Shown here: piece by piece, positions 20,082 through 30,021 of the stretch
Position numbering within the stretch: the first letter of the stretch is position 1
How the letters are laid out: every line of letters starts with the position of its first letter
NCBI RefSeq assembly: GCF_000210295.1
Contig: NC_026742.1
Location: forward strand, 1,426,001-1,490,000
DNA: 64,000 bases
DNA from: Trypanosoma brucei gambiense DAL972
Lineage: Eukaryota; Euglenozoa; Kinetoplastea; Trypanosomatida; Trypanosomatidae
Direction: 5' to 3'
Notes under the pieces: model-generated
Seen by the model: only the letters and a program-made list of their open reading frames with translations
Told to the model about the DNA's origin: nothing
Database searches by the model: none
Position numbers and translations under genes: made by a program

Positions 20082-21086
20082 ATGACAGCTCTAGAGCGGT
20101 ACGCCTTTAAGGTCGACTATTGCGACCCACAGGCAAACCTTGTGAGGCAGTATCTTTTGTTGTACTTTGCGGAGGATTCGACAATAGAAATGCACGACCT
20201 CAAGACAAAACGTGTTTTTCTCAAGCGATGCGCCTATCCGTCACTCACTCCAAGGGAGTTGTTTATTGGAGCAACTGTTGGTGTTTTTTCACGTTCATTG
20301 AAGCTTGTGGACTATGGCGATGAGGTAACGCGTCGCCACTTTTCAGGATCAGAAGCCGAGTTTGTTGTTTTTATCCAAGAGGGAGGACTGCGTCATATGG
20401 GTTCCATTATTGATAGAATGCATACTTGGGAGCTGAGAATAACAAACATCCGATTGGTTGATTTACCGGATAGTTTGTGTTGTGACCTCGGGGTTTCTAG
20501 ACGTTGTGTGGCGATTCTGTTTAAGGGATCAAACGCCATAGAGAAAGTTGGAGGATTAAGTACAGAGTTTCCTAACATGACTGTAGTTGTAGCGGAACCA
20601 TCAGATGTCAACAGTGTTCGCGGTGCCGCTTTCGGACCTGGGGGAACGACTGCCGTGATGAAAAATTGCTCTGTTTGTGTGATCAAACCTCACGCTATAA
20701 TGAGCGGTTACCAAGGGGCGATCATACAACGTTTAATTGATGAAGGGTTTCACATTACAGCTTTGGGGATGTATAGCTTAACTGTCGCCGATGCGGAGGA
20801 CTTTCTGGAGGTATACAACGGCGTTGTTCCTGAATATCAGAGACTTGTGGAGCAGATGTCAAGCGGCCCGTGTTGGGCAGTGCAGGTTTGCGCTGAAAAT
20901 TCTGTTTCGGCACTCCGGGCGATTTGCGGGCCGCATGACCCAGACGTTTGCCACGTACTTTTCCCTCACACTATTCGATCAAAGTACGGTGTTGACCGCA
21001 CTCGAAATGGGGTGCATTGTACTGACTTAGAAGAAGATGCGCCCCTAGAGTCTGAATTCTTTTTCTCGCTTCTGCAGAACGCTTAG
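20082..21086 (+). CDS. NME7: NDK7/NME7: DM10 plus two nucleoside-diphosphate-kinase-like domains
   Basis: 334 residues, ATG at 20082. The DM10 domain (1-90) is clear (ERYAFKVDYCDPQANLVRQY, IEMHDLKTKRVFLKR, ELFIGATVGVFSRSLKLVDYGD). A first NDK-like domain (about 91-190) is degenerate: it lacks the KPD/KPH entry motif and the NxxH active-site segment. The second NDK domain (about 195-334) keeps IKPH (201-204) and NGVHCTD (309-315) with the phospho-accepting His312. NME7 is a flagellar/basal-body protein associated with axonemal doublet lumen proteins and gamma-tubulin in animals. The DM10 domain anchors it to the axoneme. A trypanosome flagellar location is expected from the family. It is shorter than the roughly 375-residue animal protein because the first kinase domain has shrunk. 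Confidence 0.95.
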   Translation: MTALERYAFKVDYCDPQANLVRQYLLLYFAEDSTIEMHDLKTKRVFLKRCAYPSLTPRELFIGATVGVFSRSLKLVDYGDEVTRRHFSGSEAEFVVFIQEGGLRHMGSIIDRMHTWELRITNIRLVDLPDSLCCDLGVSRRCVAILFKGSNAIEKVGGLSTEFPNMTVVVAEPSDVNSVRGAAFGPGGTTAVMKNCSVCVIKPHAIMSGYQGAIIQRLIDEGFHITALGMYSLTVADAEDFLEVYNGVVPEYQRLVEQMSSGPCWAVQVCAENSVSALRAICGPHDPDVCHVLFPHTIRSKYGVDRTRNGVHCTDLEEDAPLESEFFFSLLQNA

Positions 21087-21433
21087 TTTGACATTTTCCC
21101 TCCCCTTGTTAGATGTTTTGTCGTTCAATGTTATCATACCAAACCTTGTCAAGAGTCTGAAACTGTGCATGTAAGTGTCTTTTTGACGTGTTGATGTAGC
21201 ACAATTGTGGCACGCAGAGCTTGCGTGGGGAACAAACGTTGAAATGGAATGATATAACGGGTCCTTTGGGGTCTTCGTGGCCTACCAGATGGGTTCACCA
21301 TGTAGTAGAGATCCTTTCGCTCTTTTATTTATTCTTTCCCTCGTTAACGAAGAGAATAATTGCAAGGAAGTAATAACAGCATAGGGGCCCATAAAGCCTT
21401 TACAGTAAATACCTTTTACGGGCACTCAGGAGG
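21087..21433. other. Intergenic; CCT7 splice acceptor
   Basis: A pyrimidine tract at 21314-21343 is followed by AG at 21351-21352, upstream of CCT7. The rest is read as the NDK7 3' UTR. Confidence 0.5.
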
Positions 21434-23140
21434 ATGATTCAGCCACAATTAATTTTACTCCGCGAGGGTACCGATGCCTCTCAAGGTAAACCCCAACTGA
21501 TCAGTAATATTAACGCATGCATGAACGTTGTTGACACGGTTAAAACGACACTTGGTCCCTGTGGGATGGACAAACTGATTCACAACGGCCGTGAGGTTAA
21601 TATTTCCAATGATGGCGCAACGATCATGAACTTGTTGGAAGTTGTCCACCCAGCAGCCAAATGCCTTGTGGATATTGCCATTTCGCAGGACCATGAAGTC
21701 GGTGATGGGACAACTTCGGTCGTTGTACTCGCTGGTGAACTTTTGAAGGAGGCAAAAAACTGCGTGGAAGATGGAATCGCACCACAAGTGATCATCAAAG
21801 CGTTTCGTAATGCATTGTCCGTCGTAATGGAGGCGCTTCAAAAGCTATGTGTTCCGTTCGATCCCAACGCAGAGGAAGGTCACCGAAATCTTGTGCGGTG
21901 TGCAGAGACTGCACTGAACTCCAAACTCATCAATACAGAGCGTTATTTCTTTGCCAAGATGGCAACCGATGCTGTGTTGAGTCTCGACAACGACTTAAAC
22001 CTCGATATGATCGGCATAAAGAAGGTACCTGGAGGCAGTATGGGGGAAAGTATTCTCGTTGACGGTGTCGCGTTCAAAAAAACCTTCTCTTATGCTGGAT
22101 TTGAGCAACAACCTAAGAAATTTCAGTGTCCGAAAGTATTGCTCTTGCATGTCGAACTAGAGCTGAAGGCGGAGAAAGACAACGCTGAAGTTCGAGTGAA
22201 GGACCCCAAACAATATCAGTCAATCGTGGACGCTGAGTGGAAGATTATATTCGACAAGATGGAGAAGTGCGTTAGAAGTGGCGCCAAGATTGTGCTATCT
22301 CGACTTCCCATCGGTGATATAGCAACCCAATACTTTGCCGACCGTGACATCTTTTGCGCGGGCCGTGTCGCCGCTGATGACATGGCTCGTGTGGCTTTGG
22401 CGACGGGTGGTGTTGTTCAGTCTACTGTAAGCAACATCACTGAGGATGTTTTGGGAAGCTGCGCACTCTTTGAGGAGCGGCAGGTTGGGCCGGAGCGGTA
22501 CAACTTCTTCACAGGATGCCGGAACTCGAAGACCGTAACAATTATCCTTCGGGGTGGGGCTCAACAGTTCATTGATGAGGCTGACCGCTCCCTTCACGAC
22601 GCGATATGCATCGTGAAACGGGCATACAGGACTGGGTCCGTTGTGGGTGGTGGTGGCGCAGTGGAAATGGAGCTCAGTAAGGTTCTTCGCGAATATTCGC
22701 GCACCATCCGTGGGAAGGGGCAGATGGTAATCAGTGGTTTTGCGCGTGCTCTTGAAGTCATTCCACGGCAGCTGGCGGAAAACGCTGGACATGACAGCAC
22801 TGACAGCCTCAACAAGCTCCGTCAGAAGCATCACGCGTCTGATCAAAGCGGCAAGTGGTATGGTGTTGATATCCTCCATGGTGGTGTGTGTGACACATTT
22901 GAGCGCTTTGTCTGGGAGCCAACACTAGTGAAGCGAAATGCCATTCAAAGTGCCACAGAGGCCGCCTGCCTCGTTCTCTCTGTTGATGAAACCGTTACAA
23001 ACCCAGAGTCAGAAGCAGGGAAAAAGCAGGCTGCCGCAGGTCGGGGTGGTGGTGCCATGCCGGTCAGTAAGGCTGGCATGGGCGGATTATTCAAAGGGGC
23101 TCCGGGCGTAACGAGGATGAAGGGTCGTGCCGGCCGCTGA
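21434..23140 (+). CDS. CCT7: T-complex protein 1 subunit eta (CCT7)
   Basis: 568 residues, ATG at 21434. Group II chaperonin motifs are present: [12 protein letters not shown] (38-49), NDGATI (59-64), GDGTTS (90-95) and the [10 protein letters not shown] block near 407. The N-terminus ([20 protein letters not shown]) is eta-specific and sets it apart from the other seven CCT subunits. The C-terminal tail is Gly/Ala-rich ([19 protein letters not shown]), as in eta subunits that line the ring cavity, and somewhat longer than usual. CCT folds actin, tubulin and WD40 proteins in the cytosol. Tubulin demand is high in a flagellated cell. The other subunit genes are not in this window. Confidence 0.97.
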   Translation: MIQPQLILLREGTDASQGKPQLISNINACMNVVDTVKTTLGPCGMDKLIHNGREVNISNDGATIMNLLEVVHPAAKCLVDIAISQDHEVGDGTTSVVVLAGELLKEAKNCVEDGIAPQVIIKAFRNALSVVMEALQKLCVPFDPNAEEGHRNLVRCAETALNSKLINTERYFFAKMATDAVLSLDNDLNLDMIGIKKVPGGSMGESILVDGVAFKKTFSYAGFEQQPKKFQCPKVLLLHVELELKAEKDNAEVRVKDPKQYQSIVDAEWKIIFDKMEKCVRSGAKIVLSRLPIGDIATQYFADRDIFCAGRVAADDMARVALATGGVVQSTVSNITEDVLGSCALFEERQVGPERYNFFTGCRNSKTVTIILRGGAQQFIDEADRSLHDAICIVKRAYRTGSVVGGGGAVEMELSKVLREYSRTIRGKGQMVISGFARALEVIPRQLAENAGHDSTDSLNKLRQKHHASDQSGKWYGVDILHGGVCDTFERFVWEPTLVKRNAIQSATEAACLVLSVDETVTNPESEAGKKQAAAGRGGGAMPVSKAGMGGLFKGAPGVTRMKGRAGR

Positions 23141-23708
23141 CGGAGAGTTCGTGGCGGGAATTTACTCGTGTTGTGGCTGCTCAACCATTTTAAGGACAAT
23201 TAAGTGATCAAAAGGGAATGAAACGAAAGAGGAAAGGGTAGTGAACGAGAGGACTCGTGTACAAGCGAAATTAAGAAGGAGAAACAAGGACCGAGAAAGA
23301 TATAGATCTCTCTAAAAAATTTTCTAACACGAAATTGTGTGCAATTAAAATCTTTTTTACTGATTTGGTGCATGGCTGTTTGCATTGTGCTGTCGCACTT
23401 CTTTGCCCTCTGCGGGCCCAATATGCTAGCACCTTTGATTCAAACTGCACTTCTATTTCCCTTAGCCCTCTGTTCTCACATCCAAAGTCGGCAGGCTTTG
23501 ATCACAGGAGTCCGCCGTTTCTGCCTCCTTCCATACCCCTCCACACACCACTTTGGAAAACAAGCGGTGGAGGTAGTGTACAGAGGGGTGAGGCAAGATA
23601 AACTCCCCAAGGGAAGCTTCAAGTAACTACGGGAGCGGTCTCCCTGTTCGTAAGAAACGTGCAGAGGAACCCAATTGACCCTTATCGTCACCTAGTTTTG
23701 GTTTACAG
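23141..23708. other. Intergenic spacer
   Basis: No supported gene. A pyrimidine-rich stretch around 23440-23540 could hold the uS17m acceptor. A second AG directly abuts the ATG at 23709, which would leave no 5' UTR, so the upstream site is more likely. Confidence 0.5.
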
Positions 23709-24632
23709 ATGCTTCGGCGATCACTCTTAGCGTTTCCCTGGTGGAACTTTCAGACAGAACATCGACAACGGTGTGTGTTGATGTATGGTGGGGCTCGCAC
23801 AAAGAACACACATAATGCAAACCACCGAGTTTTCATCAAGAAATACAAGCGGAATGCGTTCCCTAACCGGACTAGGCATCACTGGGCAGTGTCAATGACC
23901 GGAGTGCTTTCTCAGCGGCCGCGTCGTATGCCCTGGCCTTACGACCTAACTTCCTTGATATTCAATCAACCCAGGCAAGGTTCAGATAAAATTGGCTATG
24001 TGGTAGGTACGAGTATGCTCAAAACGGCGGTTGTAGCCACAAATCACATGGTGTACTACCCCAAGTTTAACCAGCGCGTCTCACGCACCAAACGATTTTT
24101 TGCCCACGATGAAGATTTGGCCTGCGTTGAGGGCGATCTGGTTCACATCAAGCAATGCAGGAAGATATCTAAGTACAAGCATTACTATGTCTTTAGTATT
24201 TTGGAACCGAACGTTGAAGGCCGAGAGCGGTTAAAGCTTGGTCTAAAGGCTGTTCCACCTCCGTTGTTCGGTTATCCGGTGTCGCGGCGAATTGTAAAGC
24301 TCAATTTGACGAGCACTGAGGGTACCCAGGAGAAGCTTGCCGCGGCCATCCAGGAGCATGTGCAGGACGCCTATAGGTTCTCTGGACCAACACCGGACCA
24401 ACCGCGCAATCGCCTGGCAGACCCCGTAACGTTTGAAGACGCAAATAATATGATTGCTCCCAATGCTCCGGCAGCGGCGGCCTTGGATGCGAGTGACAGC
24501 CCGCCGCTACTGGATCGGGGGGAGTACACGGAGGTGGAACAAGATACACGAAACAAGAAGGGAGACGATTACTGGATGAACTTGCAACCCAAAGAGAAAT
24601 ATGACTTCAAGAGCTTTAAGAAGTCTCCTTAG
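23709..24632 (+). CDS. Mitochondrial ribosomal protein uS17m, extended
   Basis: 307 residues, ATG at 23709. The S17 OB-fold is at about 96-167: GYVVGTSMLKTAVVA, then a YYPKFNQRVSRTKRFFAHDED block, EGDLVHIKQCRKISKYKHYY and VFSILEP. This matches bacterial S17, whose core is about 80 residues. The extra 95 N-terminal residues include a basic, aromatic start (MLRRSLLAFPWWNF) like a mitochondrial presequence. About 140 C-terminal residues have no known domain. Such extensions are typical of kinetoplastid mitoribosomal proteins, which compensate for very small rRNAs. It would bind the 9S rRNA in the mitochondrial small subunit. The call rests on the S17 core and is strong. Confidence 0.9.
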   Translation: MLRRSLLAFPWWNFQTEHRQRCVLMYGGARTKNTHNANHRVFIKKYKRNAFPNRTRHHWAVSMTGVLSQRPRRMPWPYDLTSLIFNQPRQGSDKIGYVVGTSMLKTAVVATNHMVYYPKFNQRVSRTKRFFAHDEDLACVEGDLVHIKQCRKISKYKHYYVFSILEPNVEGRERLKLGLKAVPPPLFGYPVSRRIVKLNLTSTEGTQEKLAAAIQEHVQDAYRFSGPTPDQPRNRLADPVTFEDANNMIAPNAPAAAALDASDSPPLLDRGEYTEVEQDTRNKKGDDYWMNLQPKEKYDFKSFKKSP

Positions 24633-24828
24633 TCGCTGCTTCTTTCCTTGACTTTATCTAGTTGATTTCGCCTCTTTCAGCTATCAGTACATGCGGTGGG
24701 CTTTGGGCCTGCTAAAGGCAAATGATTAGCACATTCTTTCTCCGGAGGCGCAGTGCTGAACTTCTGTTTTTGTCGATTGTTTCTTTTTTTCTTTTCACCC
24801 TTCTATGAAATCTTCTCATTTTTCTGTC

Positions 24829-24830
24829 AG
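24829..24830 (+). promoter_or_regulatory. Probable trans-splice acceptor AG for proteasome beta-2
   Basis: A T/C tract at 24764-24826 ends in CTGTCAG. It rules out the frame extension that begins upstream at a GTG (24753). Confidence 0.65.
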
Positions 24831-24884
24831 AAAAGGAAGGGAAGATACTCGTACACCAACAAGAGAAGCGCTCCCCGTGCGGAA

Positions 24885-25652
24885 ATGACAGGGTTCTCAT
24901 TTGAAAACGTCCAGCGTAACCTAAACCTTGAGCAGCAAGGCCTGCACCCACCAAGGACATTGAAGACTGGCACTACCATTGTAGGAGTTGTATTTGAAGG
25001 TGGTGTTGTTTTAGGCGCCGATACGCGGGCTACTGAAGGTTCTATTGTGGCGGACAAGCGATGCAAAAAGATTCACTACATGGCACCCAACATAATGTGC
25101 TGTGGGGCCGGAACCGCCGCGGATACGGAGGCCGTAACTAATATGACAGCTGCCAACTTGACACTTCACCGTCTTGGGACCGGCAAGCAATCACGTGTGA
25201 GTGAGGCGCTGACGCTTCTTAAGCGACACTTGTACCGATACCAGGGACATGTGAGCGCCGCACTTGTCCTCGGTGGTGTAGATGTAGGTGGTGCTTTCCT
25301 GGCAACTGTGGCGCCCCACGGCAGCACTGATCGCCTTCCTTTTGTTGCAATGGGCAGCGGAAGCATTGCGGCGATGGCAGCCCTGGAGACGGGTTATAAA
25401 GAGAACCTTACTCTGGAAGAGGCGAAACAGCTGGTCGTTTCAGCGATTCACAAGGGCATTTTCAATGATCCCTACAGCGGAACGCAGGTAGATCTTTGTG
25501 TCATCACGAAGGCAAAGACGGAAATGCTTATCGGGTACGACAAACCCAATGATCGTAAGTATCCTAAACATGACATCAAGCTCCCCCCTGGTACAACTCC
25601 TGTTCTTCGTGAGGAAATACGCCAGTTGGTGACAATCACCGAATTGGAGTGA
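24885..25652 (+). CDS. PSMB7: 20S proteasome subunit beta-2 (trypsin-like)
   Basis: 255 residues from the ATG at 24885, the first after the splice acceptor. A 29-residue propeptide ends in LKTG, followed by the catalytic threonine (Thr30 = mature Thr1). Mature Asp17 (in GADTRA) and Lys33 (in DKRCKKIHY) are in place, so the subunit is catalytically competent. CCGAGTAADTEAVT, RYQGHVSAALVLGGVDV and MGSGSIAAMAALE are diagnostic of beta-2 (PUP1/PSMB7), not beta-1 or beta-5. The C-terminal extension that wraps around beta-3 is present (PGTTPVLREEIRQLV). It cleaves after basic residues in the 20S core, in cytosol and nucleus. Length is normal. Confidence 0.97.
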   Translation: MTGFSFENVQRNLNLEQQGLHPPRTLKTGTTIVGVVFEGGVVLGADTRATEGSIVADKRCKKIHYMAPNIMCCGAGTAADTEAVTNMTAANLTLHRLGTGKQSRVSEALTLLKRHLYRYQGHVSAALVLGGVDVGGAFLATVAPHGSTDRLPFVAMGSGSIAAMAALETGYKENLTLEEAKQLVVSAIHKGIFNDPYSGTQVDLCVITKAKTEMLIGYDKPNDRKYPKHDIKLPPGTTPVLREEIRQLVTITELE

Positions 25653-26941
25653 AGGAAGGAGGTACGGAGAAAGTGAAGTATATGTGTGTGCGGGGCGAAG
25701 AGTGAGAGAAGGGGGAAAAAAATGACGACCACTCCCAACCAAACCAAGCCCCAGATACCGTTTGTGGATGGGGAGTGCAGAGGAGGGGGGAGGGAGGAAA
25801 GAGCAAACAGATGAAGGAAAGGTAAGGATGTGAAGGGGGTCAAAACCGCGGGATGGATGAGGAAGAATGAAGAGTGTGGTTATTATTTTTCTTATGCCTC
25901 TTCTAGTGAAACTGACGAAGTAGCTCAGGTTTGCCAAATCTCCATCTTCCAGCGGCAGTGATGCTTCTATTTTTGTTGGTACTAATGATTATTGTGTGCA
26001 CTGATTTCGCCACGGACCATATATATGTTTTTTTATGAGGTTGTTCCCTTTGTTGTAGCAGTTTTTTTCGAAGGAAGGGTGATAATAAGAATAGGGGGCT
26101 TTATTTGGAGATGTACAGGTCAGTATACTGGGTAGTCTCTAGGTAGTCGTCTTAAATGGGCTATCACATGACCTGCGCGAGAGTTGGCTCGTAGTTTTAT
26201 CGCTACGCAGCATGTAGAAAAGTTCTGAAAGGGGATTTACGTACCATAGCGACGATTAGCGGGTAACTTGTTCTGCTGGAAGGAAGAACTGCCCTGTTTG
26301 ATTGCTTAGGGCCAAGCCCCAAGCAGTGTAAACACAACACTGGAAAAACGGTTGGCACAGCTTTTTGATGCTGAAGGGGTGTGTTCTTGGTCACCGGATT
26401 GTGACAATGTTGCTCAAATGGATTACGAGACACAGGTTACGAGTTTTGTTGTTTTTCATTCGGCGTTTTGAAGCGGCCATCCCATCTGTGCGTTTGAAGT
26501 GTGTGAAAACATTCTGAAAGCTGTTTGATTAAAATTATTCTATCTTATTTTTACGTTTCCCAGCGATGGGCGTTGTTGTTTCTTCATTCTCATAACTGCC
26601 GTTGTTAGCATCTTCCTTTTACTTTTTCAAACGGTTCTACGTCACCGCCTCATGGATGGAGTGGCAAACGTTCCCTTGTTGAAAAATACGCTCGCTTTGC
26701 TTTCTGGTTTGCAGAATGTAGGGCCACCCCGTTATTATCGTTGTATAATGGAACGTTCGGCGCGGATGGTGCCAAAAGTTCTTTTACAACCACGGCAAAT
26801 TCCTGGTAGTGGCTGCTCCCTCCTTTTCTTTCCCAAACTCTAACTTAGTCATCTTCATTCCCGTGTTTAAAGGGAATACGTATCGGCCCTCCTCCTGTCG
26901 AGGGTCCGCTCTGTTTTATTTTACACCGCAGGAGGAGCGGA
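25653..26941. other. Long intergenic spacer with SET-like gene acceptor
   Basis: About 1.3 kb. The first part is purine-rich on the plus strand (25660-25870). A T-rich stretch ending in CGCAG gives an acceptor AG at 26930-26931, 10 bases before the next ATG. A 63-codon ATG frame at 26652-26843 lacks any recognisable feature and is not called. Confidence 0.5.
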
Positions 26942-27874
26942 ATGAAGGTGCGGGTGGCCAGATGTGACCCACAGATGCTGGATTTTGTCACGTGGGCTGT
27001 TCTCAAGGGATGTCGCATGTTTCAGCGTGTTCACACAACACGAATGGGACTTGTTTCGACGCAAGCAATACAGGCATACGATTTTGTTGCCGTTGTACCT
27101 ACTTCCGCCACATTGAGTTTACTCACAGTATCTAATGATTTATCGTTTCCCCTGAAGGTTTCTCCAGCGAGTCATGGCAACAAGCTTGAGTTTTGGGACG
27201 ATCTTACCCTTGGGTCCTTTTCATTTGTAGCGTACTTGGCGAAGGCGTTGCAGACTGGACAACCGCGGGGTATTCGGAGCTACTTGGATGTTCTACCGGT
27301 GGACCACAATATGCCTATTGGTCGAGTAGCTGATGCGGGACAGATGACGAGGGGCTATAGAGAAATGGCAGCACCACTGAGGGGTGCTTCGGGGAGTCAG
27401 GCAACTGACTTTGATGGAGCATTCCGGCATGCGTACTGTCTCTTCCGCCGGCATGGCATACCTTTTTGGAGTCACACAGAGGTTGGTGGCACGGGGCACC
27501 CTGAATTTCAAAATTCACCTTTTGTAGAGTCAGGTGGCGGTGATATCATCGGTATGGTGCCTGTTATTGATCTCGCCTCCCACTCTCCCAACCCCAATGC
27601 GGCAATTGGTTATCCAGACGACGATATGCTCCAATGGCTTGCGCAGGAGACGAGGTGTAGTGTTGCAAAGGACAAAAACTACTTTGTTATGCAGGCGTTA
27701 CGCGACATTCAGAGTGGTGAGATGATTACCGTAAACAAAAACGCCTACTTTAATTTTGATGACGATGCATTTTACGCGTGGTTTGGTTTTCGGAACGAAT
27801 CTCAGCACCGGAATGATAAGGAGGAGGTTATGGTTAGTGCAGGAATTGATCGCGATCACGTGGTAGATTCGTGA
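26942..27874 (+). CDS. SET-domain (RuBisCO LSMT/SETD-like) protein, possibly degenerate
   Basis: 310 residues, ATG at 26942. The start of a SETD3/SETD6-type SET fold is seen at about 33-52 (TRMGLVSTQAIQAYDFVAVV). The core AdoMet-binding segment is at 205-220 (MVPVIDLASHSPNPNA). YFVMQALRDIQSGEMITVNKN (247-267) and a C-terminal NFDDDAFYAWFGF (271-283) follow. In active members the core reads D-x-x-N-H and the last motif YGF. Here the Asn is Ser (SHS) and the Tyr is Phe (FGF), so catalysis may be weakened or lost. The usual C-terminal substrate-binding domain is absent, since the protein ends soon after. Possible roles are protein lysine methylation or a non-catalytic derivative. Family call is good; activity is uncertain. 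Confidence 0.8.
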   Translation: MKVRVARCDPQMLDFVTWAVLKGCRMFQRVHTTRMGLVSTQAIQAYDFVAVVPTSATLSLLTVSNDLSFPLKVSPASHGNKLEFWDDLTLGSFSFVAYLAKALQTGQPRGIRSYLDVLPVDHNMPIGRVADAGQMTRGYREMAAPLRGASGSQATDFDGAFRHAYCLFRRHGIPFWSHTEVGGTGHPEFQNSPFVESGGGDIIGMVPVIDLASHSPNPNAAIGYPDDDMLQWLAQETRCSVAKDKNYFVMQALRDIQSGEMITVNKNAYFNFDDDAFYAWFGFRNESQHRNDKEEVMVSAGIDRDHVVDS

Positions 27875-28164
27875 CAGTTCCACCATTGTGGATATCAAGA
27901 GTGGGTGTCGCTAGTGGCGTGCCCGTTTTGACCATGGGATGGTTTGGGATGGTTCTTGCATGCGTGTCGACTCGTTGCGTACAACGTGTTTCTGTTTCCC
28001 CGGTTAGAGTAAACTGTGCAAATTGCCTGCTCCTCGTTCCCGACGATCGCTATCCTCCTCCCCACTTTTTTGTCGAACATGCGCCCGTGTTGTTGCGGCT
28101 GAATTTTTTGTTTATTACGTGTGAGCCGTTTAGGAGGTGCTGACCCCACCTTTTCCGTTCCCCA

Positions 28165-29199
28165 ATGGCGTCATTGGAGGATAAGGTTGCACGGCTCCAG
28201 GAGCAGAATGCCGCACTCCAACGAAAGGTACGCATTCAGGCTAGCATTATTAGCCGTCTCTCCATTCGAGAGTCACAACTGAAACAAGTCAGACGAATCC
28301 CAGTGCTTCAACACCGACTTAACGCTGCCAGGGGTGAATGTGAAGAGCTTCTGTGTGAGTTAGCTGAACGCCGTGACCACGAGGCAAGACTGTCAGAAGA
28401 GTTACGCGTGCTTCGGAAGTTTGTTGCGCTAGACGCAAAAACAGAAACTGCTGAGGTCGCGAGGTTGTGTGCCAGGTATGAGGTGATGCAGGAGGAGCTC
28501 AAAACCCTACATGAACGGCTAAAGACAACCTATGACGAGCGCGAGGAGTACAGGAAGCGTACTCTTATGTTATGTGATGAAGTGGAATACTATCGTCAGG
28601 GTTGGCGCTCCCTTCTTGACGAAACACGCAAACCTGAAGGGTGTGTCACCGGGGAGGAAACTGAAGGGAACATCGTAGTTGAAGGATGTCGGTTCCCTGT
28701 TGAGGATAGGACTTCGGAGGCTCGGGCGATTGGTGGGGGATGCAGTGCCGAAACTGTCAGAGCTGCTCGTACCCTTCCTCAGTGTGTCGATGATTATGAG
28801 CCCCCCTCTAGTGAGGCTACACTTAGTGAAGCATCAGTAGAAGCCGTTGATGTACTCCGCGAGCAACCAGTTGAGAGTCAGGTAGAACCTTGCCATGACC
28901 AGACGGTGGTCGCCTCTGATATTGCTTGTGGAGAACCTGTTGCGTCAGCTGGGCCAAAGGTCCCCGCTGTCGTAAAATCGTTGCGACGGCAACTCTGTTT
29001 ATCGGAGGGAATGTGTTCTCTCCTTGAGGACAGATGGAATGCTCTCAGCGAGGAAAACAAGTCATTGCTCAGGCGCCTTCGTGATGAGGAGGCTGCTGGC
29101 GCATCGTTGAGGAGGCAGTTGCGTGATGTCTGTAGGGAATGTGAACATCTAAAGCAGATATTTGCGGACCTTTCAAGGGTGAGGTTGTCGTTATCGTGA
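28165..29199 (+). CDS. Coiled-coil protein of unknown function
   Basis: 344 residues, ATG at 28165. Heptad-rich coiled coil covers about residues 2-155 (LEDKVARLQEQNAALQRKV, then many E/R/L heptads). A low-complexity acidic middle (about 155-270) follows. A second coiled coil runs from about 275 to the end (VVKSLRRQLCLSEGMCSLLE, then EENKSLLRRLRDEEAAGASL). No enzyme, membrane or targeting signal is seen. Proteins of this shape in trypanosomes are often cytoskeletal or flagellar, but nothing here proves it. Confidence 0.78.
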   Translation: MASLEDKVARLQEQNAALQRKVRIQASIISRLSIRESQLKQVRRIPVLQHRLNAARGECEELLCELAERRDHEARLSEELRVLRKFVALDAKTETAEVARLCARYEVMQEELKTLHERLKTTYDEREEYRKRTLMLCDEVEYYRQGWRSLLDETRKPEGCVTGEETEGNIVVEGCRFPVEDRTSEARAIGGGCSAETVRAARTLPQCVDDYEPPSSEATLSEASVEAVDVLREQPVESQVEPCHDQTVVASDIACGEPVASAGPKVPAVVKSLRRQLCLSEGMCSLLEDRWNALSEENKSLLRRLRDEEAAGASLRRQLRDVCRECEHLKQIFADLSRVRLSLS

Positions 29200-29369
29200 T
29201 ATCCAAACGAACTATCCTTCAAAAATGTTCTTAAAAAGAAAAATTAAATGTGTAGCTTTGTAGTGCTGCCCCCCGGCTCCACCGTCCGCGGATTAACCTT
29301 CTCCCGTTCGTGCCTTCCTTGCTGCACCCGGCTCATACGTGTTTCGTTTTTGTTAGTTTCACTGTTGTC

Positions 29370-29371
29370 AG
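29370..29371 (+). promoter_or_regulatory. Probable trans-splice acceptor AG that sets the next start
   Basis: The tract TTTCGTTTTTGTTAGTTTCA and following bases end in TTGTCAG. An ATG at 29248 lies upstream of this site, so translation should begin at 29398. Confidence 0.55.
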
Positions 29372-29397
29372 CTCTTCAAAATTTACGAACAGTAGGT

Positions 29398-29835
29398 ATG
29401 TCGCAATTATGGGTAAAGCGCGCAAAGGCTGAGGTATCGCGTCATTCACGTCTCCTTGAGACGGTGAATCGTGTTTTCCCCATGCCGTTTGAGGAACGTA
29501 GGTCACGGGTGGGTATGGTCACTTATGGGACCTACCGCTGGCTTCGCTTTTTCCCCCTTCTATTGGTTCCTATTGTGATTGTGGGAGCCATCCTAGAATC
29601 GCGTGACATACCACAGGAACATGTCTTCACATCCCTCCACTTGTGGCTGGCGGACCACGGCGTGTTCCGCCACGATACGGTGAAGGCGCTTAACCCCGCA
29701 TTTGAGGATGAGCGGCGCTCCATTGAATGGAAGGCCAACGACAGAAGGTGGCGGTTTACCGGACTTGATATGCCCTCCATGAGGGAGCTGCGGGAATTCA
29801 CCGCAATCAATATCGACAGGAGAGATTCATATTGA
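29398..29835 (+). CDS. Small single-pass membrane protein, perhaps mitochondrial inner membrane
   Basis: 145 residues from the ATG at 29398 (MSQLWVKRAKAEV). The frame also has an ATG at 29248, but that lies upstream of the likely splice acceptor and adds a Cys/Leu-rich stretch that looks like translated 5' flank. The N-terminus is basic and amphipathic. One hydrophobic segment sits at about 51-66 (WLRFFPLLLVPIVIVGAIL). The remaining 80 residues are soluble, with many W, R, D and E. This layout fits accessory subunits of trypanosome respiratory complexes or ATP synthase. I recognise no specific subunit. Confidence 0.68.
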   Translation: MSQLWVKRAKAEVSRHSRLLETVNRVFPMPFEERRSRVGMVTYGTYRWLRFFPLLLVPIVIVGAILESRDIPQEHVFTSLHLWLADHGVFRHDTVKALNPAFEDERRSIEWKANDRRWRFTGLDMPSMRELREFTAINIDRRDSY

Positions 29836-30021
29836 GTTTGGTAGATTTTTTCTACATATTTAACGGCGGCTACCGTATTGTTCCTGCTCTGCGTTCCCTA
29901 TCCACGAGTTGCTTTCCATTGTAACTTCCACTCGCCTTTTCCCGCAGATGTGCCGCAGCTCACGGAGGGGCGCTTGCGTTTCACTTTGTATTGTTACTGT
30001 ACCCTCCTCATTTCACCCCCT

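Noticed and set aside
26652..26843. 63-codon ATG frame in the 1.3-kb spacer before the SET-like gene
   Set aside because: No domain, hydrophobicity pattern or own splice acceptor; likely chance.
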